This document shows, piece by piece, positions 22,416 to 34,300 of a stretch of 64,000 bases of DNA. The first letter of the stretch is position 1. Each line of letters begins with the position of its first letter. This stretch comes from Lasiosphaeris hirsuta (lineage: Eukaryota > Ascomycota > Sordariomycetes > Sordariales > Lasiosphaeriaceae). The translations under genes were made by a program, and so were the position numbers. The stretch is taken from NCBI GenBank assembly GCA_030549175.1, contig JAUKUA010000005.1, forward strand, positions 3,100,001-3,164,000, in the 5' to 3' direction. The notes beneath the pieces were generated by a model. That model was not told the origin of the DNA, did no database searches, and worked only from the letters and a program-made list of their open reading frames with translations.

Positions 22416-23273
22416 TACTCTCTTTGATGGGGGTAGACGTTGCTAGACTGCGCTGTGACATGCGGGTGTGAGTGCGGTTGGTGGGTGGATTGGGGTTGGG
22501 ATTTGGGGAGCGGAGCGTGAGGTGGAGTGCGTTTGCGGAGAGTGTTTTATAGGCTGAGAAAGGGGCGCAATGAGTAGCTGCAGTGGGCTGCATTGGGTGA
22601 GAAAACCGGTATAGTTGACCATTGTAGGCATGTTTTCGGGGCGAAAGAATTGTAGGCAACCCCAAAAAGGGGGGTGTTACCTTAGCAAGTAGTGGCCTCG
22701 CTGGCGCAGGCTCAGATTAAGACTGGAGGCTGGAGACAATGTCGCATCGCCTTCCCTAGTCGCCTAGAGGAAACTAACTATGATGCCCAAGGTACTATAT
22801 ATAGTATTGCTTGCTAACCGAGCCAGCATTGCCAGCATCACTTTGGAGAAAATAGTGTTTGGCAACGACTTCACCGTGTAGTTATCGAACCAGCACCTTG
22901 CTGATGACATCGCTATTCCCAACTACAACTACTGATGTAGATAGGAACATAAGAACCTTCACCGGTAAATAAAATCTCAGAGCTCAAAGACGGAAAAGGG
23001 TATCAATATATTGGTCCACCGGCTACCTCGTCGCCTTGCGTAAAACTATGCAGCTCAGTGTCCGGGCACTGTATCCTCCGTCCCACTCATGTTCGACTCT
23101 ACCTTGCGTAAATTATGCGGATTTCCTCTCAGATTCAGGCCTCGTTTCTCGATTAAGCGCTGGAGACTCAGGTTAAGTCTCTGGCCGTCAGGTTCGGCAG
23201 CATTCTCGCTGAAATATCTCTACACTGTTGCGACCTTCAAGGGCTTTGCTCGGTGTAGGATCCCCACTAGCCT
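22416..23273. other. Spacer between tRNA-Arg and the THO1 3' end
   Basis: About 860 bp. ORFs such as 22363-22665 (-) overlap the tRNA and are not coding. No repeat or gene was recognised. Confidence 0.5.
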
Positions 23274-25878
23274 CTATTTGGCTTCAGATACCGCGTCCTC
23301 CATAGCAACGTCATCTCCTCCCGCTGCCTCCGTTGACTTGACTTCAATATCGTCGGCTGCAGACCCAAACATGGCTGTCTCCAAAGCCTTGAAATCACTC
23401 TCGACAACTACATCATAGAAATCGGGTGTTGCGGCGTGCTCCGCCGAATCAACGGCGGTCTTAAGTGCTTGCTGAACTTGCTCATCGCTCAGGCCGTTTT
23501 CTTTCAGCTGTGCCTCTAGCGTCGCAGGGCTGGGTGGCTGGATGAAAATAAATCTTGCCGAAAAGCCAAGGTCTTTGACTTGCTGTGCAAACTGTATTCG
23601 ACGTTAGTTATGTAGCAATAGGGCTGGGGGACGTAGAGAGCACTCACATCGCGATCTATTGCCAACAAGGGAACCTTGCCGCTCTCGCTGATTGAGTCGA
23701 CGACTCGCCGGCTTATGCCCTGGCTGGCAAGTTCTTCCTCGCTGAATGCTAAGAACTGGTCGCCGTCCCGCATCATGTGGAAACTTTGCGCATTGACAAA
23801 ATGAAAATCCTTCCCATTGGTTTCCCCTTCCTCCGGTGTCCGAATGACATGGGCCGGGACTTTGGTGAATGCTCCTGGGTGCTTAGCTAATAGCTGTGCT
23901 ATTAGACCGGGCTTGAGGCCAGCGCCATCGACAATCACGGTTGGCCTACGGTCCTCGGGAAAGACTGTGTCGCCATTTGTGATTTCCACGGATTCAGTAG
24001 GTTCTTCGGCTGCGTGGTCCTCGAATATCGCGTCGATCTTGTCGTCACTTTCAATCTTGTCAAAGGCGGCGAGCTTAAACCTGCTCGCAATCCTCAGCGC
24101 TCGCCAGGACTTGCTCGCCTTCCCCTCAACCGCAGCGGCCTTGGTCTCGTTGTTTGCTGGCATTTCGATTTCAAAGTCGTCGTTGGCGATCCCCTTTTGG
24201 AGGGTCGAGAGATCTGGAAGCTCATATCGGTCCTTCGCCTTTAACCGGTCCATGGCTGCCACCTCGTCATTATCATCAAGAAAGTCGAGGGAGAGCGAGC
24301 CCAAAGGTGTTGCTCGTAACCGCTTGGTCGTCGCCAGCTTATTCGCCGTATTCCTAGCCTCGATGAAGGTTTCGGGAGAGATAAATGGAAGTTCAATCGA
24401 GGGACAGTTCTCAATCTTCCACCGTACCCAGTTCTTGTCCCTAGATAAAACCGTCTCTACCATCCGATAGAAGTATGGCCCCTCTGAGCCTTGCTTCAGA
24501 TATTCAGCGATCGTCTTCTTCATCCCCATAACCCAGTCGGTGTCTTCCTCGTTTAATTGCTGGTCCGAATACGTCACCGATTTGTTTGGCGCTTTAATGC
24601 CGCTTAGCTTGTCTTTTGCCTTGGTAGACAGTGCAAGCAGAAACTCCATCACGATGAGTGCCTGGACTAATACGTTTCGCCGAAACGCAAGATCGTTGAT
24701 CTGAAAGGAGTCAGCAAACACACAATTGCAGCGCAAAGCATATACTTACCTCGAGTTTGAACAAGTCTCGACTTGTGAGGTACTTTGGGTTGAAGGCGCT
24801 GGTGAGCTCGTCGTTACCATCGTCCGGTTTCCGCTTGGAAACACGGCTGTTCTCCTCAACGAGCCTATCCATCTTTTCCCTGGAACGGGATGCTTGCTCG
24901 GGCTTGATGCTTCGAAATGTCGCTATTGTCGCCTCAAGCCCGACCTTGAACGCGGCAAACTGGGGCGGCTCGAACAACCTTTTGGGTTGGTTAAAGCTCT
25001 CTTGCAAAGACCAAAAGATGGGATATAAAGTATCCGGTTCAAGAGGCTTCTCTTCCTCCTTTTCTGCCTGCTTTTTGCTGTCCGGGCCAGCAACCCTGGG
25101 ACGGGTCATCTCATCCTCGTCGATGTCCATTTTTTCTGCGTCCCCCTCACCACCTAAGGGCTCGCGGTCGAATGTGGTGACATTTTCGACATGGTATTCT
25201 CCCCTAAGGTTGACCGAGCTCTTATCTCCTAGAGGGAAGCTTTGGAACATGAAGATAAAAACTCTGCCACAGAATGCTGGGTCCAGAGCCCTGGAAAGGC
25301 GCCTAAGGAGCTCATTGCAGGTCCGCAGGATGACGAGCTGCTTCTGTTTGAAGTGCTTGGCTGTTATACGCTCGCGGCGGGACTCAAGAAAATCAAAAAC
25401 CTTGCGGCAGCCGGCGATCGTTTGGCTGTCAAGCAGCTCCTCCACCAGCCATAGCAGCAAGGCTGGATCGCACTGTTCGCTATCTGAGAGGATGGACAGG
25501 ATGTCGAAGAGGTTCCAGACCGTTACAAAGGCGGGATCATCAATAGAGATCGTTGCCTAGCGACGTGAGCTTGCGGGCCGGCGGGTCTGGAGCAGGGGAA
25601 CTCACAATGAGATTGCTGAATGTGTCGCGAACTGCCGTTTCAATAACGGCAAAGCGCTGTGTTTTCCTCGCATCGGCGGTATCTTCGACGGGGCTCAATG
25701 CGGAGCTGAGGACCTTGGCTAGCTGGCCCTGCAGATCTGCAAAGTCGGACTTGTCGAGCGGGGGCTCAATAGAGGCTGTGCGCTTCACGGATTCGGCGCG
25801 AGAGAGCAAATCTTCGAGAAAGCCGCCGAAGGCGGCAACGGCGTTGATGCCGTGGCTATCCATCGTAGCCGAGGGCAT
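23274..25878 (-). CDS. HPR1: THO complex subunit 1 (Hpr1/THOC1) with C-terminal guanylate-kinase-like domain
   Basis: Four exons on the minus strand, 25606-25878, 24750-25556, 23648-24700 and 23274-23591, all joined in phase 0, give 816 residues. Three introns of 49, 49 and 56 bp have GTGAGT or GTAAGT donors. Residues 90-560 match THO1/Hpr1 (FVTVWNLFDILSILSDSEQ, then LLLWLVEELLDSQ; GRVFIFMFQSFPLGDKS; DTDWVMGMKKTIAEYLKQG). THO couples transcription elongation to mRNA export as part of TREX. The last 200 residues are unlike yeast or human THOC1. From about 611 to 789 they follow the guanylate-kinase fold: RTPEEGETNGKDFHFV, FLAFSEEEL, VPLLAIDRDFAQQV, ARFIFIQPPSPATLEAQL. The P-loop is lost (DGAGLKPGL in its place), so catalysis is unlikely. 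A start at 25863 (MDSHG) is possible. The gene is head-to-head with aquarius. Confidence 0.88.
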
Positions 25879-26278
25879 CGTGGTTGCCCTGTGTTGGAGA
25901 GAGGAGGAAAGCGCTGCTCATCAATGTCTGCGGGCGGTGGTGCTGCTGATTCGGTAGAGATCCTTTGTGATTTTGGATGGGAAACGTGTTGGCGCTCAAT
26001 AATGCTGTCGCGGTTGCATCTTCGGTAAAGAACATGAACAAACCAAAAATGACAAGGCTGACTGACGAGAGCTCCCACCTGCCCGCCTGCCCGTGCGCCT
26101 CTGGATTGCAGCCCCCTGCACCAGCGAAGTGGGGTCACTGGCTCGGGGTGCGGCTCGCCTGCAAGGCTGCAGATTACGACAGCCCAGACAGCTGTGTTTA
26201 ACTGGTAAAATTCATGCAGCAGCGCGCATCGACCGTCTCAACGCGACAACAACGGCCTCATAGCGGCCAACCGCGACG
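25879..26278. promoter_or_regulatory. Shared divergent promoter of THO1 and aquarius
   Basis: Only 400 bp separate the start codons of two opposite genes, THO1 and the aquarius helicase, both acting on nascent mRNA. Both core promoters must lie here. No TATA box was seen. Co-regulation is inference. Confidence 0.55.
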
Positions 26279-28036
26279 ATGCCTCCTGCGAAGAGAGTCA
26301 AGAGCAGCGCCGTAACCCGCAAAAATTCTGCCGCCGCTCGGCCCGCCGACGACATCGAGGGCGAGGGCGAGTTCGCGTCACTCGCACGACAGCACTGGCT
26401 GAAGACGACCAAGCGCACCACCAAGGTCAAGGTCAAGAACGACGTGCTCAAGCGCGAGATCTGGGATGCTTTGGAGAAGGAAAACTTCCCCCTCAAATCG
26501 CTGCTTGCTCTTGAGGGTCTGCAGACGCTCGAGAGGTATGCATCGCCTCTGCGCCCTCCAATGTCCCCAATGGATTCAATGGCTAGCCCCTGAGCGTCGC
26601 TAATCGCATCTGCAGCTACCTATGGCCAGGCTATGGCGAGGACCCGTCCAACTACCACGTCCTCCTCATCGTCCTCATTGTCAATGCTAAAAGGAGGGAA
26701 CGTCTCGACTCCTGGGGTGCGTGTTTCGGTTTCTTGATGTCTTGCGACCACTGACATCACCGCAGATCTGTTCAGTGACCGCCCTGCCGATTTCTCCGAT
26801 CTGTTCCGCCGCGCGCTGTCCATGACACTGGACAGCTCCCTGTCCTGGACAATCAGAACCAACCTCCTTCTCTTTATCATATATGCCTTTCAAAGCCTTG
26901 ATTGCGTTATCGTTCGGAAGGAATGCGCTCCTCTTGTGTCTATCTCGATCTGGCACAACCTTTCTACAGAGGAGAAGCGGGACGAGCTGCTCAACTCGAA
27001 TGCCCAATTAAGGAAGGCATGGCGCGCGTCTGCAAAGCGTTACGACGCAGCCGACGATCCGATGAAGGCGCGCTTGCGCTTCGAAAGATCCTGGCTGTAT
27101 TCTTCCGTCCTGGATTTCCTGACGTTGCTTTACTCTGATAGCGGGAAGAAAGGCATGTGTCAGCCTCCGGATCTACTGCTGATATGTGGCTAACATTGCT
27201 ATCTTAGACCATGTGCTTTACTGCGAGTGTTTCCTAGAGTTCCTGATCGACCTTCAGAGCCAGTTGCCCACCAGACGTTATGTCAATACCCTCCTCAAGG
27301 ACCTCAATGTCCTTTCGGCGCTTAGTCTGTCACCGGTCTTCAACGATGAAGGCAACAGTCTTGTTCGGGATCTTGGTGCCCTTCTTTCACATTACACCCA
27401 CTTCACTGTCGATGACCAGACAGGAGTGCAACACACCCGGGAGCAGGCGTATGAGAGACACTGTGCTGATCTGGCGAAGCTGCAGCGGACAGCTTTGAGG
27501 CACTTCAAAGATAAACTGACAGTTTTGGCCCTATCCAATTATGGATCGATAGACAAGAGGGGCGAGCTCGAAGGTCTCCTAGAACCCCTGACAGACGCCG
27601 AGATTATACAGCTGTGCGGCTTACTTGGCCTCAAGACTACTTACCCGGATTCTGCAAAGTTGGTTGTTGATCGCAAGTTCCTAATAGAGGTGTTACTCTC
27701 AACCTTTGAGCGGCGGAAAACATTTCAGGAGACGGCTCACAATCTGAGCGTTCTCCCAACCGAAGAGACACTGTTCGAGAGTGGGCTTCGAAGAACCGAC
27801 TACTATGATGGGTCTCGCCCTCTCGCCCTCCCGAAACTGAATCTACAATACCTTTCCGTTGGCGATTTTCTATGGCGGTCCCTCGTCCTGTATCGTTGCG
27901 AGTCATTTTACGGAATTCGACAGGATATTGAAGACGTTTTGGCCAGGCTAAAGCCAGAGACGAGACGCTCAGGGGAGACAGGATTCGCAGGATTCTCAAA
28001 GATGGCGCTGCAGATTGAAAAGCCAACGTAAGTCGC

Positions 28037-28077
<41 letters not shown>

Positions 28078-30899
28078 AGAGGCAATCACAATGCTAATTC
28101 TTATAGTATCCTTGAGGTTGTGCCAGCCCAGGTGGGCAGTGATGTGCCATCTACGGTGCGAGCTGAGGTGACAATCGATCTACGGAAACTGTCAGACCAT
28201 GTCCGCCGAGACTGGGAATCGTTGCGCCCTGATGACGTGCTGTTCCTCTTGGCAGTGGATGCGTCAAAGGCCAAAAAGGTTGCCAATGGGGGTGGACCCC
28301 TAAGTGAGGCAGAGAAGCTGGGCTTGATAACGGTCCGCGCCGCAGAGGTCATTCAGTCCTTAGATGACAAAGGCCACGCAATTCGGAACACACAAGCGTA
28401 CTTTGATGGCCAAAGTCGAGTCAACACGAGGAAGATCCAGTTGCGGTTGGATGCCAAGGCATACAAGGATGATACCGAGGGCAAGCGGAATGTCTACGAT
28501 TCGATCAATCTCATCGTTCGCCGGAGTGGTCGCGAGAATAACTTCAAGCCGGTTCTTGAGTCTGTGAAAGATCTTGCCCTCTCCGACGTTCCCCTTGCTC
28601 CCTGGTTGCATGAGGTTTTCCTAGGATATGGCGATCCGGCTGGCGCATCTTACAAGCAACTCTCTAACCGCATCAAAAAGATTGACTACCGGGATACTTT
28701 CTTGAACTGGCAACATCTCATCGAGAGTCTCCCTGGAAAGATCATTGAGCCAGGGGATGATGCCTCTGGAAGCTTTGGTGCCCCATACGTGCTCGAGAAC
28801 GCCGAAAGGCCGGTCGAGGAGACTACCACTAAACCGTCTAAGAAGAGGAGGCGTGACGCTGAGCCGGCTCTCATCGCTGAAATTGAGACACTGAAGATCT
28901 CGACATACAAACCACCCAACAATGGACCATACCCTGTAGATGCGCCAAAGCTCAATGGCGTACGCTTCACACCAACTCAAATCGATGCCATCATTTCGGG
29001 GACACAGCCGGGACTGACAATTGTTGTTGGCCCTCCTGGGACAGGCAAGACGGATGTTGCCACCCAAGTCATCAACAATATATACCATAACTTTCCCGAA
29101 CAGAGAACCCTGCTTATCGCACACAGTAACCAAGCGCTGAATCAACTCTTTGCCAAGATTGTCGCGCTAGATATTGATGAACGACATCTTTTGCGTCTGG
29201 GCCATGGCGAGGAAGACCTCGAAACCGAGGGGAGTTTCAGTAAGCATGGCCGTGTGGAATCTTTCCTGGAGAATCGAGACCGATATCTCCAGGAGGTGAA
29301 TCGCCTCGCGGCCAGTATGGGCGCCCCAGGTGCCCATGGAAACTCGGCCGAGACCGCCGGGTATTTCAATGCCGTCTATGTTGAGCCAGCGTGGGCAAAG
29401 TTCAACGAAGTCATCAAGACAGAGAACATAACCCCCGAAGAAATTGTAAAGGCGTTCCCTTTCCACTACTACTTTTTGGATGCCCCTCAACCCCTTTACG
29501 CCCCAGATGCGGACCGCGACACAGTTCTCGAGACTGCGAATGGGTGTTATCGGCACATATCAAAGATATTCTCTGAGCTGGCAGATGTCCTACCGTTTGA
29601 GATCTTGCGCCGGGATCGCGACAAGGCCAATTACCTGCTAACGAACGAGGCTCGGATCATCGCCATGACCTCAACGCATGCCGCCATGAGGAGGAAGGAA
29701 ATTTCTTCCCTTGGATTCCACTATGACAATGTGGTAATGGAGGAAGCTGCACAGATCACCGAGATTGAGAACTTTATCCCCCTGGCCATGCAAAAGCCCA
29801 AGGATGGTCAGTCTCCGTTGCAGAGGGTCGTCTTGTGCGGCGATCACTTCCAGAACTCGCCTGTTGTTCAGAGTATGGCGTTCCGGCACTACGCGAATCT
29901 AGAGCAGTCCCTGTTTTCCCGGCTAGTCCGCCTCGGTGTTCCAACCATCAACCTCGACCAGCAAGGGCGTGCTCGCCCATCCATCGCGGACCTTTACAGG
30001 TGGCGGTATCCTCATCTCGGTGACTTACCGCACACACATGTGCAAAAGGAGTTCCTTACCGCGAATGCTGGGTTCAAATTTGACTATCAGTTCATCAACG
30101 TCCCCGACTACAGGGGCAAGGGCGAGACCGAGCCCACGCCTCACTTCATCCAGAATCTGGGCGAAGCGGAGTACGCCGTAGCGATTTACCAGTATATGCG
30201 ACTCCTTGGGTACCCCGCGTCCAAGATAAGTATTCTTGCCACGTATGCTGGACAGCGGGCTCTGATCAAAGATGTCTTGGCCCACCGGTGTGCAAAGAGC
30301 CCAATTTTTGGCCTGCCGAGAATCGTCACGACGGTTGACAAGTACCAGGGCGAGCAAAATGATTGTGAGTTTGGTCTCATCCTATTGCCCCTGTGATTCA
30401 CGCGCTAACCTCCTGTGTAGACATCATCCTGTCGTTGACCCGTTCGTCCAGAGTCGGTTATTTGCGTGATATCCGCCGTCTCACTGTGGCGCTCTCCCGC
30501 GCGCGGCTGGGTCTCTACATCCTGGGCCGCCGGGATATCTTTGAGGGTTGCTATGAGCTTCGTGAGGCGTTTGATATGCTCCTACAGCGGCCAGACAAGC
30601 TGAGTCTGGCCACGGGCGAGCTTTGGCCGTCGGAGCGGGTTTTGAGCGAGGAGGCTGACAAGGTCGTGCCAGGCGAGACGGTCATGGAGGGTGTGGAACA
30701 TATTGGCCAGTACGTCTACGAGATGACAAACACGCGTATCAAGCAGCTGCGGGAAGAGGGCGGGGTCCCTGCAGAATCAGCTGTTGCGGTTCCTGCCGAA
30801 ATCGAAGAGGATGTGCTGGAAGCGGTGGCCGAGGAAGATGAGGATGAAGAGCACGAGGAGGTGGTGCGTGCGGAAGGTTTCGAGGCGGAGGAGGACTAA
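26279..30899 (+). CDS. cwf11: Aquarius/Cwf11 intron-binding spliceosomal helicase
   Basis: Six exons, 26279-26535, 26616-26716, 26766-27152, 27208-28027, 28107-30364 and 30421-30899, give 1433 residues with consistent phase. The N-terminal half is the helical ARM-like scaffold (SYLWPGYGEDPSNYH, WHNLSTEEKRDELL, RRYVNTLLKDLNVLSALS). The C-terminal half is an SF1 Upf1-like helicase: Walker A GPPGTGKT at about residue 830, then LLIAHSNQALNQLF, MEEAAQITEIENFIPLAMQ at about 1065, LCGDHFQNSPVVQ, and RLTVALSRAR near the end. The C-terminus is acidic. Aquarius joins the spliceosome as part of the intron-binding complex and contacts the intron upstream of the branch site. Intron 3 (27153-27207) requires a GC donor. 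Intron 4 holds a T19-A21 inverted repeat. A start further upstream is not open. Confidence 0.92.
28039..28078 (+). repeat. T19-A21 inverted repeat in aquarius intron 4
   Basis: Nineteen T (28039-28057) directly followed by 21 A (28058-28078), inside the 79-bp intron 28028-28106. It can fold into a hairpin with almost no loop between the 5' splice site and the branch site (GCTAAT near 28093). Confidence 0.95.
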
Positions 30900-31126
30900 G
30901 TGAGGCGTTCATGGCGACTGAGTATTTGCAGACAGTGTGGACAATAGTAATCCATGCTGTAAGTACAAATACCCTCTTCTCCCCCTTTCTGGCCATCCTC
31001 CATCATCAACTCACCGCATACGGCCTTCAACGAAAGCTAAGCGAATTTACAGAGCTAAATAAACCAAAAGAACACCGCAAAGCTCTTCAATTATCCCACC
31101 CAGAATCCACACCGATCCGAGACAAC

Positions 31127-31312
31127 ATGGCTGTTCGAGATAGCTCCAGCGACACAAGGGAGCTTATCAACAACAAGACCTTTAAGTGGAAGTGCTGCAC
31201 TTGCTCAAATTACAACCCGGACCCGGACACTGTCACAACTTGCAGAAGCTGCGGACACACATCTTGCTGGCACAAGGGGGCTGCAGGAGGTTGCAAGCTG
31301 GAGGAGGCCTAG
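31127..31312 (+). CDS. Small Cys-rich, putative zinc-binding protein
   Basis: A 61-residue protein from the ATG at 31127 (MAVRDSSSDTRELINN). The open frame extends upstream to 30911, but that part looks like leader. The core, FKWKCCTCSNYNPDPD followed by TCRSCGHTSCWHKG, has paired CxxC motifs and His residues typical of a treble-clef or RanBP2-like zinc finger. Small proteins with a WxCxxC ... CxxCxHxxC pattern are common in Pezizomycotina, and their function is unknown to me. It follows aquarius by 230 bp on the same strand. It might be an independent gene or a spurious ORF in the aquarius 3' region, but the cysteine spacing argues for a real product. Confidence 0.55.
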   Translation: MAVRDSSSDTRELINNKTFKWKCCTCSNYNPDPDTVTTCRSCGHTSCWHKGAAGGCKLEEA

Positions 31313-34300
31313 TAGGAGCACACGACGGTTGGTTTTCTAAAAGGGCGGTTTACGACAAGCGGTTGTCTGAAAGGGAGGGTTCGGCTATGGAGGATGGGAT
31401 GGATCGGGGGATTGGAATGGCGTTTCAGTGATTCATGGGAAGGTATGGAGTGAGTCTTTTTCACGAAAAGGAAAGTGTAGCGTAGGCTACAGACAGAGGT
31501 GCCCTGTTTTTGGGGATAATCACATTCCGGTACCAAATGAGTCTTTGTGGGTGGGGGGTGGTTTGTGTCCTGCTAGTCTGTCTTGTACGACGGAGGGCAA
31601 ACTTGGGGCTGGGTGTGTTGTATACTCCGTAGCTCTGCTCAGATGGGACATGCAGAGCAACCTAGAACATAAGCAATCTGGAAGCACTCTTTTTTTTTCA
31701 TTCAAGGAGTATCGTGGGACGGGGGTTGGCATGGCTACCAAGTGAGGTTGTGAAGAGAGTATTATTTTGCCCCTGTATTGAACCCTTTTTCAAGGAGATA
31801 GAAACTTGAACTCTGGGGCTGCCTGCTTATACATGAGAGATCGACGTGGATTGTCCTCCCTCTTTAGCTATTTCCCGGGCATGCATCTCGAACTGCCTGG
31901 GAGGCCCACAACTCGAATTTGCATGGAAGGATTGGTTGCTCTGGGTTGTACGAATGGGAGACTGGCGCAAGTATTTTAGGGTCGACGACAACCAGTCACT
32001 CGCAGCATAGTACTATAGGGCTGTAGGTCTTTGTATCCATGTAGAGAGTATCCTCCTCCCCCGGCCCCCTCCGGTGTCCCCTCATTGGGCCCCTTGGTTT
32101 TAGGGAGCCCACTGCATCCCACGATTGCGGCATGCAGTAGTTCGCCGGTGGTGCGGGTTTCCCTGGAACGACACTAGGAGAGGGGAAAGGTGTGGAAGGA
32201 AATTTTCACTCTTGCCCTTTTTTTGTCTTTCGAAAAGAAATGTTCTTGCTGATGATGCATGGGTGCGACCCCCATGTTCCTGCGCAGTAGTCGCACGGTT
32301 TGACCTGGACTGACGCAGGTGTGGTGGAGGGGCAGGATTTCATGGATGTCATATGGGACGCGGGTCACTGTCGTCACCGCGCAGCTACCAGCACCGCGAG
32401 GAAAGGGTAGACACCGAGCAGCCGAACGATTATGCAAGCTGAGAGGCAGCGGCAAGCAGGGCAGGGCTGTTGCCCGTTGCTGCGTGCTGCCGGTTGCGGG
32501 GATTTGATTTTTCACGTCTGGTCTGTGGGTGGACGAGGAGTGGGAGAGAGGAGACAAGAGCGAGAAGAAGAAAGAACCCGCCCGTCTTTTCCGCGGCTGG
32601 CTGCGCGGCGTGTGTGCTGAGAATGGGCTCGGACTTTTTGTGGCCAACGGCCGTGCTTAGCTCCGTTTGACTCACGGCCAGGGCACAAGCCGTGGGACGC
32701 ACGCATGGGGGATATGTGCTGGAGGCAAGGGATGGGCCCAGTTATTGACCATTTTTATGACCCAAGAGGGCAGCGCACCGCAGCAGAGACGGCTCAGATG
32801 GCGAGTGAGAGAGGCGATGCGCAAGTCAATGGGAGCAGAGCTCACCAGGTGAGTCAGTTCAGCATCTGGCCGCCGCAAGAGAAAAAAAGCGTGATTCGTG
32901 ATTCGTGATGCAGGGCCTACGATTCGACGGCTTCTTGATGCGCATGGTTGGCCTGATGGCTCAAAGGGGAGGGAGGAAGGCTCGAGGGTGGTCTGAGTAG
33001 TCGCCGGGGTTGGTGGCAACGACATGCAGGGAAGCTTTCTGCGCTTGCTGCCTCTTGCTACACTCCCGTCTCTGCGTCTCTTTGGGGATGCCAGCACCCC
33101 TCCGCTCAGGCAAAAGTGCTCCATTTGAGCGTCATTGTCATTTGAGGGTGATTGGCTCTCAGAGCCTCCTCGTTGTATTGTATTGTTGCCCAAGAAGGCT
33201 GTGGCAGCTTTGGCCCTGGCAGCTCCCTCTGTCTGATGGCAACACTGGCACCACGCAGCTGGTGCTTGCCACTGCTACAGAGGCTTTTTGGCCTTTGGCT
33301 CTGCAAGTCTTGGATGCACGGGATGGCATGAAAGGGGCCCCGTTATTTCCATATGAGGGAACCGCCTGCTCTGTGTGAACAAACGGTTTCGGCTGTCTGA
33401 TCGGTGGCATCCCTCAGCGGCCCGCCTGCCTCTTGTGGTACCTCTCCCAGAGAAAGCTGCCAGCCTCCCCGGCAATTCTGATCGTCATGGTTGCTTTCCC
33501 CAGATCGACGGCACATGCTGGCATGCCAGAGAGGAAGTCGAGGCAGAAAGGTCGCGTCCGTACACTATATGACCCTGGGCAGTGGGAGAATGGACGGATA
33601 AAAAGAGGCACACGCACATGCGGCGAACAATTCGAGAGCCCAAAAATATTATGATCCTTTTCCCGTTTCCCTCTTTCTTCTGTAGCACAAGCCCAGACGA
33701 GCCCGTCCGGGCGTTCGCTTGGGAACGAGCTTCCGGGCACCGACAGAGGTTCATTAGGCCGAGACGGTTGCAAATGCCATCAGTTCTCAATTTTCCCAGC
33801 ACGCCGCGTCTGCGTAAAGAGGCGACCCCAGGTTGCGTCCCGTATTACCCGCAAGAAGCAGGCCATTTTCCAGGTAACCCTCCCTCCCCCGCCACGCACC
33901 AATCACGACACGTACGCGGAAAGTCGCGAACCATTCAAATAATTTCTTACGTCTCTTTCCATTTCTAGTGCCTTGATGGGACCGCCTTTTTTTTCTTCTC
34001 CCCATGGCCAAGTCTCTATCCACTTTGCAGCCTCTAGCAGGGTTCGCTTGTCTCTTTACTCTCGAAATCGCTGCTATCCCCAAGACTTGATCGAGCTGCA
34101 TTTCTACGGAGCAAAGCTGTTGCGGCGAACGGATGCCCAAACTGTCCAGCAAGGTGTCGTAATTCGACTATGCCAAACTGGAGGCCATCAGATATCGTAT
34201 TTTGCCTCCCTCTCTCGACTCTAGCGAACGAATATACTTTGCTCTTGGCTACGGCCTCAAGACAAATGGGGCGGCAGTCGCCCTGGAGTGTGCAGACCGG

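Noticed and set aside
32672..33193. 173-codon ORF (-) in the 31-36 kb region
   Set aside because: Overlapped by ORFs in four other frames; no motif; likely chance.
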